From positions 5,084,001-5,148,000 of the forward strand of contig NZ_FMHY01000002.1 in assembly GCF_900090225.1 (NCBI RefSeq): a stretch of 64,000 nucleotides of DNA, read 5' to 3'. Numbering within the stretch: the first letter of the stretch is position 1; each line of letters opens with the position of its first letter. Both the position numbers and the translations under genes were made by a program. The notes beneath the pieces were generated by a model. The model was not told the origin of the DNA. It saw only the letters and a program-made list of their open reading frames with translations, and searched no databases. Source of the DNA: Micromonospora eburnea. GTDB taxonomy: Bacteria > Actinomycetota > Actinomycetes > Mycobacteriales > Micromonosporaceae. Shown piece after piece: positions 39,001-46,504 of this stretch.

Positions 39001-39712
39001 GCGCCACCCGGTAGGTGCGCAGCTTCACGAGCGGCCCGGCCGGGGCGTCGGCCTGGGCGGCCGCGATCTCGTCCGCCAGGGCGTGCGCCTCGCTCGCCAC
39101 GTCCTCGCGCTCGACGAACTCGCCGTGCGGGTTCTCCAGGTCACGGGCGAAGTAGCTCGCGTAGAGGCTCTGGTCGAGGTGGTAGTACGGGTCGACGTAC
39201 CAGTTCCCGGCCGCCGAGCGGACCGAGGCGTGGAAGCCGAGCGGAGTGAGGTCCGCCCGGATGGTCGCGGTCGGGTCGTCCAGGCCCGTGCCGGCGTACG
39301 TGGTGATCTCGGGGTGCTTGGCGGCCAGGCCGGCCTCCATCACGGGCGAGTTCACCAGCTCGAAGCGCTGGAACGTCCCGTCGGGCGCGGGCAGCGACAC
39401 GATTTGCCGCTGCTGGCGTACCGCCTTGCCGCGCTCCCGCGGAGCCTTGTCGAGGGTGCCCTTCAGGCTGCCGCGGTCGAGGGTGAACGCGGCCATCCGC
39501 TTGGCCTTGACCGTGGCCTTCTTACCGGCCTTGGTCGGTGCCGGCTTGCCGTCCACCTTGTGCCACGGGCCGTTGGAGGATGGGGCCGCGCTGGCCGCCG
39601 CGGGTGCCGCCAGCGCCGGCAGCGCCGCCGCTACCAGCGCGGTGGCGAGTAGAGTCGCGATCCGTCCACGCCGTGGCCGACCGTCTCGTGCACGGTGCCA
39701 CGGTAGACGCAT
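36020..39712 (-). CDS. Large secreted M12-like (reprolysin-type) zinc metalloprotease
   Basis: 1230 residues. Signal peptide (residues 1-43, with an Arg-rich start then LLATALVAAALPALAAPAAA), propeptide to about 230, then a protease domain with zinc motif HEMGHQFAGNHTF (near 382) and Met-turn SIMAYAG (near 418). Behind it are cadherin/Ig-like beta domains: NHAPVVTVPGTVTIPV near 575, a Glu/Asp-rich TDADGDTLTYMWEQN repeat, an Ig-type DAPAGGVSVQYSD domain near 870, and terminal beta-sandwich repeats. No membrane anchor. ATG 39712 gives the most signal-peptide-like N-terminus. Substrate unknown; probably extracellular nutrition or competition. The upstream 390-bp gap carries its promoter. Confidence 0.9.
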   Translation of the reverse strand: MRLPWHRARDGRPRRGRIATLLATALVAAALPALAAPAAASAAPSSNGPWHKVDGKPAPTKAGKKATVKAKRMAAFTLDRGSLKGTLDKAPRERGKAVRQQRQIVSLPAPDGTFQRFELVNSPVMEAGLAAKHPEITTYAGTGLDDPTATIRADLTPLGFHASVRSAAGNWYVDPYYHLDQSLYASYFARDLENPHGEFVEREDVASEAHALADEIAAAQADAPAGPLVKLRTYRVALVTDPSYANFFGAENVTAAKVTLMNRVTQIYEDETAIRLVLINDTDKTNLNTPALATEPNGPCGAAACFTTAQISSCGSSTLSRNRIVLGQLVGASNYDVGHIGLGVNGGGVASLGVIGGNNKAQGCTGLPQPIGDFYAVDYVAHEMGHQFAGNHTFNGTQYNCSGGNRSAANSYEPGSGSSIMAYAGICQQDNLQPHTDPYWSHRSYTEITTYVTSNRAAISEVQTVSLYDFDTNGDSFQVRYNGNDSAPIVRGANYTTAGIKAAIEGIAGWPAGATVTVAAFGGSGTLNDTGFQVTFGGTLANTNVASLALTNFAGASGFVGETAKGGAIDNGGILVEETANHAPVVTVPGTVTIPVRTPFALTGSATDADGDTLTYMWEQNDRGASAGAALMSNTKTAGPLFRVFGEAANVSPEDTLKYHSPGQNAVTTDSTRVFPDMKQILVGNTNAKTGACPAAPAPPPTGGASNVPAEIVDCYSEFLPTKDWVGFTNDRTLHFKLTARDGRLGGGGVGSADVALVLAPNAGPFLVTSQDSAAVLDGGSSQTVTWDVAGTDVAPVNVGQVRISLSADGGQTFPYVLAESTPNNGSATVTLPNVATKQARIKIEAVGNVFFDVNDADLTIRSAPVVTNDAPAGGVSVQYSDALSPTVTVTATDGDTAGAALTASATGLPTGLSLAASVTSGTDTLPGTRSWTVAGTTTAAPGDYPVTVTVSDGSGLAGSTSFTITVTAEDAAATWAGDTLVSTATSGAAGTALLRAVVQDGSVLPAATDSTAGDVRNATVTFTEGGVTLCTGTLELLGAATTSASAACEVTLPAGTHTVTATVGGHYTGSTTTQVTVAVSDGGFLTGDGAITVARSAGAYPADAASKVAVDLTAKPATAKKAASGQAEIVFRSGGKSYTIKGGVVDGLGITSAGKVAQVRYQASLYDSNGKVVASGLTLAVTVTDRGAPGRDDTVGITLWNGGALLFSSDWTGNGTAEVNLTAGNLTVH

Positions 39713-40104
39713 CAGGGTGATCCTCAAGATGTCTCCCTGCTCGGTGAGGAGTGGTGGAGCCGTCGCACCGTCCCGGGTCGGCGGGGGCGCGCATGGCTGA
39801 TCCACAGATTGGTCAAGGACCCTAAACGGACGACGGATTCCCGACATCAGCCGAACAGGCGAGGCCCTCCTGACAGGACGTCGAACGGCGCACGTCAGCC
39901 AGGCGATCATCAGTCGACATCGACGGCGGCGTACACGGAGGCGGCCGCCCCGACGGCGGAACATCGGTGGTCGAAGATGCGATCAGGACCATGCGTTCGA
40001 CGGATGGACCTGCCGATTCGACCGATGCCGCCGTAACACCGATGAAGATCAATCGTCATGAGACTGTCATACTTCATATCGTCTGCGGTGGACGGACCGG
40101 CGGC
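39713..40104. other. Intergenic region ahead of the secreted protease gene
   Basis: 392 bp between the protease start and the LysE gene stop (both minus strand). The stretch 40040-40085 is AT-rich for this genome. It should hold the protease promoter, but no clear -35/-10 pair or operator was found. Confidence 0.4.
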
Positions 40105-40728
40105 TCACCCCAGCAACACGGCGACGGCGAGCACGGCGATGATCGCGCTGGACGCCAGTGCGGTGACCAGACGACCCCGGGGGCCGGTGAGTGCCCGGCC
40201 GACCAGCGTCCCGCCCCCGGCGATCAGCAGCTGCCAACTGGCCGAGGCGAGGAAGGCCCCGAGCACGAACAGCCCGGCGGCCAGCACGTCGGTGCCCCCC
40301 GCATCGCCCCGGCCCAGGACGAGCGCCGCGAAGTAGACGACCGTGGCCGGATTGAGCAGGGTCAGGGCGAGAATCGCGAAGTAGGCCCGGACCGGGGTGT
40401 CCAGCCCGCGCCGCACCACCGGCCGACCGGTCGTGGCCGGCGGGCGCAGCGCCCGCCACGCGCCGTGCCCGGCGAGCCCGAGCAGCACCGCCGCCGCGAC
40501 CAACCGCAACGGGTCCGCGAACGGGGCGAGCAGGCCGGCCACCACCGCGCCACCGAGGGCGGCCACCGTGGCGTACGCACCGTCGGCGGTGGCGACCCCG
40601 AGCGCCGCTGCCGCGCCGACGCGGAAGGACGTACGCGCGCTGAGTCCGAGAATGAGCACCGCGATCGCGCCGACGGGCACGGCGACGCCGTAGCCGGCCA
40701 CCAGACCGGCGAGGAACGCCCCGCTCAC
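40105..40728 (-). CDS. LysE-family amino-acid exporter
   Basis: 207 residues, about six membrane helices. N-terminal GYGVAVPVGAIAVLILGLSA (near 12-31) is the PxGP-like LysE signature, and TLLNPATVVYFAALV (near 121) is the second conserved block. It exports amino acids or similar metabolites by proton exchange. GTG 40728 is the start. It is a single gene between the protease and DUF4262 genes. Confidence 0.85.
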   Translation of the reverse strand: MSGAFLAGLVAGYGVAVPVGAIAVLILGLSARTSFRVGAAAALGVATADGAYATVAALGGAVVAGLLAPFADPLRLVAAAVLLGLAGHGAWRALRPPATTGRPVVRRGLDTPVRAYFAILALTLLNPATVVYFAALVLGRGDAGGTDVLAAGLFVLGAFLASASWQLLIAGGGTLVGRALTGPRGRLVTALASSAIIAVLAVAVLLG

Positions 40729-40922
40729 GACGGCAGCGGGATCGCCTCCGACCGGGGGCCGCGCTGCTGTCGGCCGGCACGAGGAGCCGGCGGGACAGGC
40801 AGCGTTCGCATCGTCGTGATCGGCACGCGGACATCATCGACCCCCGCCGCGCGCCGGTCCACCGCATTTCGGCCCGGCCCTGCGGGCCGCCGTCGACGTG
40901 TCCCGCAAGGTCTCGATCGATG

Positions 40923-41771
40923 CTATATCGGCCTGGCGCGCTTCCACGATCGCGCGCTGTTGCGGCGGTCGGGGCGCGACAGCGACGATCGGCTCCAGTT
41001 CTGGCCTTCGCCTGATACCGCGACCTGGCCGTCGGCGAGGTCGGCGCAGCCAACGAGGTGCGGGTGTCGCCGTACCAGCTCACCGAGGAACGCCAGGCAG
41101 AGGTCATCGGCGCGGTACCCGCGCTCGTCGAGCACGTCGTAGCAGCCCTCCTCCAGCACCACGCGAGCGATGGGGCGGGCGCCGGCAGCCAACCCGCGGG
41201 TGGTCAACGCCCACGAGTCCGGGCCCACGGGAAAAGGGAATCCTGGTTCCAGCTCACCGACCAGGCGCCAGCCGCCGGCCGGGTGTTCCTGGACGGGCAG
41301 CCAGGAGAAGGCCTGGCGGTTGCGGCTGCTCGCCGTGGCCCCTTCCGCCCATGGCCACCGGCCCTCACGGTCCGGCCACACCAGCTGTTGGAACGGCACC
41401 GCAGCGCCTCGATAGAAGCGGTACGCCGTGCCGAAGAGCGCGTCGTGCCAGGAGTCGTGTACCGGTCGAAGCTGGGTGGGGAAGTCCTCGATCACCCCGT
41501 GGAACGGCTCGTTCTCGCCGGGCCAGCCATGCTCGCGGCCGTGATCCACGTATTCGTTGAGCCAGAGCTGCATGCCCTGGCCTTCCAGCCCGAACATCGC
41601 CACCTCAGGGCGGCGGAACGTGTGCCACAGCCCGATGGTGTACGCGAAGTCCAATCCCCCGGCCACCCACAGCACCGACCAGCCGCTCTTGCGAACTCTC
41701 GCGACGGTGGCGCCGTCCCGGCCTGGGGCGCTCCCGCTACAGATCAGGCACACGCAGTCCTCAATCACCAC
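40923..41771 (-). CDS. DUF4262 family protein
   Basis: 282 residues, soluble. The opening CVCLICSG and WSVLWVAGGLDFAYTIGLWHTFRRPEV (split: WSVLWVAGGLDFAYTIG / LWHTFRRPEV) are the DUF4262 hallmark; the family has no known function. The first 13 residues contain two Cys in a CxxC pattern, which could bind metal. The C-terminal tail is Arg/Ser-rich. GTG 41771 starts it. It lies behind the SUF operon, after the inverted repeat at 41806-41852. Confidence 0.82.
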   Translation of the reverse strand: MVIEDCVCLICSGSAPGRDGATVARVRKSGWSVLWVAGGLDFAYTIGLWHTFRRPEVAMFGLEGQGMQLWLNEYVDHGREHGWPGENEPFHGVIEDFPTQLRPVHDSWHDALFGTAYRFYRGAAVPFQQLVWPDREGRWPWAEGATASSRNRQAFSWLPVQEHPAGGWRLVGELEPGFPFPVGPDSWALTTRGLAAGARPIARVVLEEGCYDVLDERGYRADDLCLAFLGELVRRHPHLVGCADLADGQVAVSGEGQNWSRSSLSRPDRRNSARSWKRARPI

Positions 41772-41805
41772 CGGCCGACCTTAGCGACCCGCGGTCGCGC
41801 TATTT

Positions 41806-41852
41806 CCTGGATGTAGTGGCCTGGCCGTCGCCTTGAGGCCACTACATCCAGG
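41806..41852. repeat. Inverted repeat, perfect 17-bp arms, past the SUF operon
   Basis: CCTGGATGTAGTGGCCT (41806-41822) and its exact complement (41836-41852) with a 13-nt loop; the pairing extends outward with a few mismatches through the GCGCG flanks. It is 97 bp after the end of the last SUF gene on its transcription strand, so it is a candidate operon terminator. Confidence 0.75.
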
Positions 41853-41948
41853 ATCGAGCGCGACCTTGGGATGGGGTGCGGGGGTGGAGACGGGTCGAGC
41901 GCGGCACCCCGAAAGGGGTACCGCGCTCGACGGGTGACCGGGCGTGGG

Positions 41949-42368
41949 TCAGACGTTGAAGCCGAGGGAGCGGAGCTGGTCCCGCCCCTCGTCGGTGATC
42001 TTGTCGGGGCCCCACGGCGGCAGCCACACCCAGTTGATCCGGATGTCGTTGACCAGCCCGCCGCCCGGGCCGGTGGTCAGCGCCTGCCGGGCCTGGTCCT
42101 CGATCACGTCGGTGAGCGGGCAGGCCGCCGAGGTCAGCGTCATGTCCAGGGTGGCCACGTTCTCGTCGTCGACGTGGACGCCGTACACCAGACCCAGGTC
42201 GACCACGTTGATGCCCAGCTCGGGGTCGACGACGTCCTTCATCGCCTCCTCGATGTCGGCGATGGCGGCCTTGCCGCCGGCCGGTGTGGCCCCGCCGACG
42301 GCCGGCGTCGCCGCGCCCTCGGTCGCCACCGCGCCGGCCTCCGGCCTGGTGGTGTCCTCGCTGCTCAT
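41949..42368 (-). CDS. sufT: SUF-associated DUF59/MIP18 protein (SufT-like)
   Basis: 139 residues. After an Ala/Pro-rich 40-residue leader comes a DUF59 domain: DIEEAMKDVVDPELGINVVD (near 41-60), then TLTSAACPLTDVIEDQA with the conserved Cys (near 87) and WVWLPPWGPDKITDEGRDQL. DUF59/MIP18 proteins help to load [4Fe-4S] clusters. ATG 42368 follows GGAGG at 7 nt and overlaps the sufU stop by 4 bp. Last gene of the operon. Confidence 0.9.
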   Translation of the reverse strand: MSSEDTTRPEAGAVATEGAATPAVGGATPAGGKAAIADIEEAMKDVVDPELGINVVDLGLVYGVHVDDENVATLDMTLTSAACPLTDVIEDQARQALTTGPGGGLVNDIRINWVWLPPWGPDKITDEGRDQLRSLGFNV

Positions 42369-42841
42369 GCCTTCACCTCCGTCGGGCTCACGCCCACCCC
42401 GGCGCGTGCCGCGGCGTCCTTGAACGCCATCCACGACAGCAGCGCGCACTTCACCCGGGCCGGGTAGCGCGCGACACCCGCGAACGCCACCCCGTCACCG
42501 AGCACGTCCTCGTCCGGCGTGACCTGACCACGCCCGGACATCAACTCGACGAACGCCTCGTGCACCACGGTGGCGTCGTCCGCGGACCGGCCGCGCAGCA
42601 GCTCGTGCAGCACGCTGGCCGACGCCTGGCTGATCGAGCAGCCCATCCCGTCGTACGAGATGTCGGTGAACACCGTGCCGTCGGTGGCCACCCGCACGGT
42701 GATCTCGTCGCCGCAGGTCGGGTTGACGTGGTGCGCCTCGCCGACCCGGGCGTCCGGGTCCGCCGCCTCCCGCAGGCCACGGCCGTGCGGGTGCTTGTAG
42801 TGGTCCAGGATGATCTCCTGGTAGAGCTGGTCGAGCTGCAT
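42365..42841 (-). CDS. sufU: SUF scaffold/sulfur-relay protein SufU
   Basis: 158 residues, IscU-like fold. Cys ligands: NPTCGDEITV (Cys near 43), GMGCSISQASAS (Cys near 68) and RVKCALLSWMAFKDA (Cys near 131), with an Asp near 45 as the fourth Zn ligand. SufU receives sulfur from SufS through Zn-dependent exchange and passes it to SufBCD. ATG 42841 overlaps the sufS stop by 1 bp (TGATG). Confidence 0.95.
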   Translation of the reverse strand: MQLDQLYQEIILDHYKHPHGRGLREAADPDARVGEAHHVNPTCGDEITVRVATDGTVFTDISYDGMGCSISQASASVLHELLRGRSADDATVVHEAFVELMSGRGQVTPDEDVLGDGVAFAGVARYPARVKCALLSWMAFKDAAARAGVGVSPTEVKA

Positions 42842-44163
42842 CAGTCGAACACCTTCCGCACCTGCTCGAGACCGGCCACCAGCGCGTCGATCTCCTCCGT
42901 GGTGGTGTACAGGTAGAACGACGCCCGGGTCATGGCCGGCACGCCGAACCGGCTGCACACCGGCTTCGCGCAGTGGTGCCCCACCCGCACCTGCACGCCG
43001 AGCGAGTCGAGCACCTGGCCGACGTCGTGCGGGTGCACGTCGCCGAGCGCGAAGGAGATCGTCCCGCCCCGGCCGACCGGCACGGTCGGGCCGAAGATGC
43101 GCAGCCCCGGCACGGTGGCGAGGGCGTCCAGCGCGTACGCCGTCAGCTCCTTCTCGTGCCACTGGATCGCGCGCATCCCGATCCCGCTGAGGTAGTCCAC
43201 CGCCGCGCCGAGCGCCACGGCCTCGGCGATCGGCGGGGTGCCCGCCTCGAACCGGGCCGGCGGCGCGGCGAACGTCGACCGGGCCATGGTCACCGTCTCG
43301 ATCATCGAGCCGCCACCGAGCACCGGCGGCATCGCGGCGAGCAGCTCCGCCCGGCCCCACAGCACGCCGATGCCGGTCGGCCCGCACATCTTGTGCCCGG
43401 TGAAGACGATGAAGTCGGCGTCGCAGTCGACCACGTCCATCGGCATGTGCGGCACCGACTGCGAGCAGTCGAGCAGCAGCAGGGCGCCCACCTCGCGGAC
43501 CCGCGCGGTGATCCGCGCGGTGGCGTTGACCGTGCCGAGGATGTTGGAGGTGTGCACCAGCGAGACGATCTTCGTCCGCTCGGTGACCAGCTCCGCCAGC
43601 CCGGACTCGTCCAGCCGGCCCTGATCGGTGACCGGGAACCAGCGCAGGGTGGCGCCGGTCCGCTCCGCCAGGAGCTGCCACGGGACGATGTTCGAGTGGT
43701 GCTCCATCTCGGAGATCACGATCTCGTCGCCCGGGCCGATCCGGAAGCGCTCGTCCGTCCCCTGGGACGGAGAGGCGCCGGGCCGCAACGAGGCGTTGGA
43801 GAACGCGTACGCCACGATGTTGATCGCCTCGGTGGAGTTCTTGGTGAACACCACCTCGTCCACGCTCGGGGCGTTGATGAACGCGGCGATCTTCGCCCGG
43901 GCCCCCTCGTACGCCTCGGTCGCCTCGGTGCCCAGGGTGTGCACCGAGCGCGACACGTTGGCGTTGTGCCGCGCGTAGTGCTCGGCGAGCACGTCGAGCA
44001 CCTGCCGCGGCTTGTGCGAGGTGTTGGCGCTGTCGAGATAGACCAGCCGGTGCCCGTTGATCTCCCGGTCCAGGATCGGGAAATCGGCGCGCACCGTGGC
44101 CACGTCGAAACGTGGCACGTCGTCGTACTGCGGCATCCCCTGCGGGATGGCGATGGTGGTCAT
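42841..44163 (-). CDS. sufS: Cysteine desulfurase SufS
   Basis: 440 residues, PLP enzyme that supplies sulfur. PLP-binding His/Lys region: VISEMEHHSNIVPW (near 147), DCSQSVPHMPMDV (near 232) and FTGHKMCGPTG with the Schiff-base Lys (near 257). The catalytic Cys loop reads VRVGHHCAKPVCSRF (near 393-407). Cytosolic, partner of SufU. It lies 23 bp after sufC. Confidence 0.97.
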   Translation of the reverse strand: MTTIAIPQGMPQYDDVPRFDVATVRADFPILDREINGHRLVYLDSANTSHKPRQVLDVLAEHYARHNANVSRSVHTLGTEATEAYEGARAKIAAFINAPSVDEVVFTKNSTEAINIVAYAFSNASLRPGASPSQGTDERFRIGPGDEIVISEMEHHSNIVPWQLLAERTGATLRWFPVTDQGRLDESGLAELVTERTKIVSLVHTSNILGTVNATARITARVREVGALLLLDCSQSVPHMPMDVVDCDADFIVFTGHKMCGPTGIGVLWGRAELLAAMPPVLGGGSMIETVTMARSTFAAPPARFEAGTPPIAEAVALGAAVDYLSGIGMRAIQWHEKELTAYALDALATVPGLRIFGPTVPVGRGGTISFALGDVHPHDVGQVLDSLGVQVRVGHHCAKPVCSRFGVPAMTRASFYLYTTTEEIDALVAGLEQVRKVFD

Positions 44164-44186
44164 CTCTGCGGCCCCCGTCCGTGCTG

Positions 44187-44960
44187 TCAGGCCCGCGCCG
44201 AACCGGCCCCGGCCACGTACCGCTCGTAGCCCTCTTCCTCGAGCTTGTCGGCCAGCTCCGGGCCGCCCTGCTCGACGATCCGGCCAGCCACGAAGACGTG
44301 CACGAAGTCCGGCTTGATGTAACGCAGGATCCGGGTGTAGTGGGTGATCAGCAGCAGGCCGGTGTCGCCGGTGTCGCGAACCCGGTTCACGCCCTCGCTG
44401 ACCACGCGCAGCGCGTCCACGTCGAGGCCGGAGTCGGTCTCGTCGAGGATGGCCATCTTCGGCTTGAGCAGCTCCAGCTGCACGATCTCGTGCCGCTTCT
44501 TCTCGCCGCCGGAGAAGCCCTCGTTGACGTTGCGCTGGGCGAACGCGGGGTCCATCTGGAGCTTCTGCATGGCGCCGCGCAGCTCGCCGGCCCAGGTGCG
44601 CAGCTTCGGCGCCTCGCCGTCGATCGCGGTCTTGGCGGTACGCAGGAAGTTGGCGACGGAGACGCCGGGCACCTCGACCGGGTACTGCATGGCCAGGAAG
44701 AGGCCGGCGCGGGCCCGCTCGTCGACGGACATGGCCAGCACGTCCTCGCCGTCGAGGGTCACCGAACCGCCGGTGATCTCGTACTTGGGGTGACCGGCGA
44801 TCGAGTACGCCAGGGTCGACTTGCCGGAGCCGTTCGGGCCCATGATCGCGTGGGTCTCGCCCGACTTCACGGTGAGGTCGACACCGGCCAGGATCGGCTT
44901 GAGCTCACCCTCGGGCAGCTTGACCGACACCTTCAGGTCGCGGATCTCCAGGGTGCTCAT
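44187..44960 (-). CDS. sufC: SUF ATPase SufC
   Basis: 257 residues, ABC-type ATPase of the SufBC2D scaffold. Walker A GPNGSGKSTLAYSI (near 40), FSGGEKKRHEIVQL signature (near 148) and Walker B LKPKMAILDETDSGLD (near 168). ATG 44960 overlaps the Rieske gene stop by 1 bp. Confidence 0.97.
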   Translation of the reverse strand: MSTLEIRDLKVSVKLPEGELKPILAGVDLTVKSGETHAIMGPNGSGKSTLAYSIAGHPKYEITGGSVTLDGEDVLAMSVDERARAGLFLAMQYPVEVPGVSVANFLRTAKTAIDGEAPKLRTWAGELRGAMQKLQMDPAFAQRNVNEGFSGGEKKRHEIVQLELLKPKMAILDETDSGLDVDALRVVSEGVNRVRDTGDTGLLLITHYTRILRYIKPDFVHVFVAGRIVEQGGPELADKLEEEGYERYVAGAGSARA

Positions 44961-45286
44961 TATCGGGTCACTCCATTACTCGGCGTCAGACTGACGTAGA
45001 TCTCGCCGTCGCGGACTTCGACGGGATAGACGGGAACGGGTTCGGTCGCGGGCAGCCCGGTCGGCTCACCGGTACGCAGGTCGAAACGGGAACCGTGCAG
45101 CCAGCATTCCAGCGTGCAGCCCTCGACCTCGCCCTCGGAGAGCGGCACGGCGGCGTGCGAGCACTCGTCGTACACGGCGTAGAAGTTGTCATCCTCGCCG
45201 TGCACGATCGCGAGCTGGGTGCCGTCGATGTCGGCGCTGATCGCGGTGCCCTTCGGCACGTCCTCGGTCGCGCAGATTCTGATCAT
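44960..45286 (-). CDS. Rieske-type [2Fe-2S] ferredoxin within the SUF operon
   Basis: 108 residues, Rieske fold of the non-heme-iron-oxygenase ferredoxin type. Cluster ligands: YDECSHAAVPLSEG (C-x-H near 42) and LECWLHGSRFDLRTGEPT (C-x2-H near 62). It starts one base into the sufD stop and ends one base into sufC, so it is an integral cistron. Its role in cluster assembly (electron donor?) is not established; this insertion between sufD and sufC is common in actinobacteria. Confidence 0.92.
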   Translation of the reverse strand: MIRICATEDVPKGTAISADIDGTQLAIVHGEDDNFYAVYDECSHAAVPLSEGEVEGCTLECWLHGSRFDLRTGEPTGLPATEPVPVYPVEVRDGEIYVSLTPSNGVTR

Positions 45287-46428
45287 CAGGCGCCGGCCCT
45301 GGTGAGCCGGGCCTCGATCGCGTCGCCGAGCCGTTCGCGCAGCTCCTCGACCGGGATCTTGTTGAGCAGCTCGGCGAAGAAGCCGCGGACCACCAGCCGG
45401 CGGGCCTCGGCCTCCGGGATACCCCGGGCCATCAGGTAGAAGAGCTGCTCGTCGTCGAAGCGGCCGGTCGCGCTGGCGTGGCCGGCACCGGCGATCTCGC
45501 CGGTCTCGATCTCCAGATTGGGTACGGAGTCCGCCCGGGCGCCGTCGGTGAGCAGCAGGTTCCGGTTGATCTCGTACGTGTCGGTGCCGGTCGCCTCGGC
45601 CCGGATCAGCACGTCACCGACCCAGACGGTGCGCGCGCTGTCGCCCTGCAGGGCACCCCGGTAGCCGACGTAGCTGCGGCAGTCCGGCACGGTGTGGTCG
45701 ACCAGCTGCCGGTGCTCCAGGTGCTGGCCGGAGTCGGCGAAGTAGAGGCCGTACAGTTCGGCCTCGCCGCCCCGGCCGCCGTACTCCACCGAGGTGTGCT
45801 GCCGGACCAGGTCGCCACCGAGGCTCACCTGCACGTGGATCACCTTGGCGTCGCGGCCCAGCCGCACCTTGAGGTGCTGCGCCTGCACGGCGTCGTCGGC
45901 CCAGTCGGCGACGGTGACCAGGGTCAGCTTCGCGCCGTCGGCCACCGCCACCTCGACGTTGTCGGCGAGGGTGGCCGAACCGGCGTGCTCCAGCACCAGG
46001 GTCACCTCGGCGAACCGGCCCACCTCGACGAAGGTGTGGCCGAAGGCGAGCGCGTCCGCGCCCTCGCCGACCACCCGCAGGCGCACCGGGGCGGTGACCA
46101 CCGCGTCGCGCGCGACCTGCACCAGCAGCGCCTGCCCGACCCCGCCGTACGCCAGCGCGCTGACCCGGTCGAACGGGGTGAGCACGCTGCCCAGCCGCGG
46201 GTCGTCCTTGCCGATCCGGCCGACGGTGACGCCCTCGGGCAGGTCGGCGTACTCGTGCCGGACCGTGCCCGTCGCGGCCGGCACCTCACCGACCAGGCCG
46301 CGGAGACGCTTGAGCGGGGTGAAGCGCCATTCCTCCTCCAGGCCCGTCAGGGCCGGGAAGTCGGCGACGTCGTACGAGCGGAGCGCCTGCGACTTGGTCG
46401 CGGGCGGCGCGGAAGCCTGGGTAGTCAT
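45286..46428 (-). CDS. sufD: SUF scaffold protein SufD
   Basis: 380 residues with the SufBD beta-helix core. Typical blocks: VLEHAGSATLADNVEVAV (near 145), a HRQLVDHTVPDCRSY block with the conserved His (near 240) and MARGIPEAEARRLVVRGFF near the end (near 333). It forms the SufBC2D scaffold with SufB and SufC. A 76-bp gap separates it from sufB. Confidence 0.95.
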   Translation of the reverse strand: MTTQASAPPATKSQALRSYDVADFPALTGLEEEWRFTPLKRLRGLVGEVPAATGTVRHEYADLPEGVTVGRIGKDDPRLGSVLTPFDRVSALAYGGVGQALLVQVARDAVVTAPVRLRVVGEGADALAFGHTFVEVGRFAEVTLVLEHAGSATLADNVEVAVADGAKLTLVTVADWADDAVQAQHLKVRLGRDAKVIHVQVSLGGDLVRQHTSVEYGGRGGEAELYGLYFADSGQHLEHRQLVDHTVPDCRSYVGYRGALQGDSARTVWVGDVLIRAEATGTDTYEINRNLLLTDGARADSVPNLEIETGEIAGAGHASATGRFDDEQLFYLMARGIPEAEARRLVVRGFFAELLNKIPVEELRERLGDAIEARLTRAGA

Positions 46429-46504
46429 CTCTTCCTTGGTCTGTTCTGCGATTGATCGGAGGGTCGGTCGAGCTGGTCGCGACGGGTCCGGGCCGCGCCG
46501 GGGA

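Noticed and set aside
35195..39652. 1485-residue open frame on the plus strand
   Set aside because: Opposite the M12 protease and acVLRF1 genes; repetitive Arg/Gly/Val, no domains. The minus-strand proteins are real.
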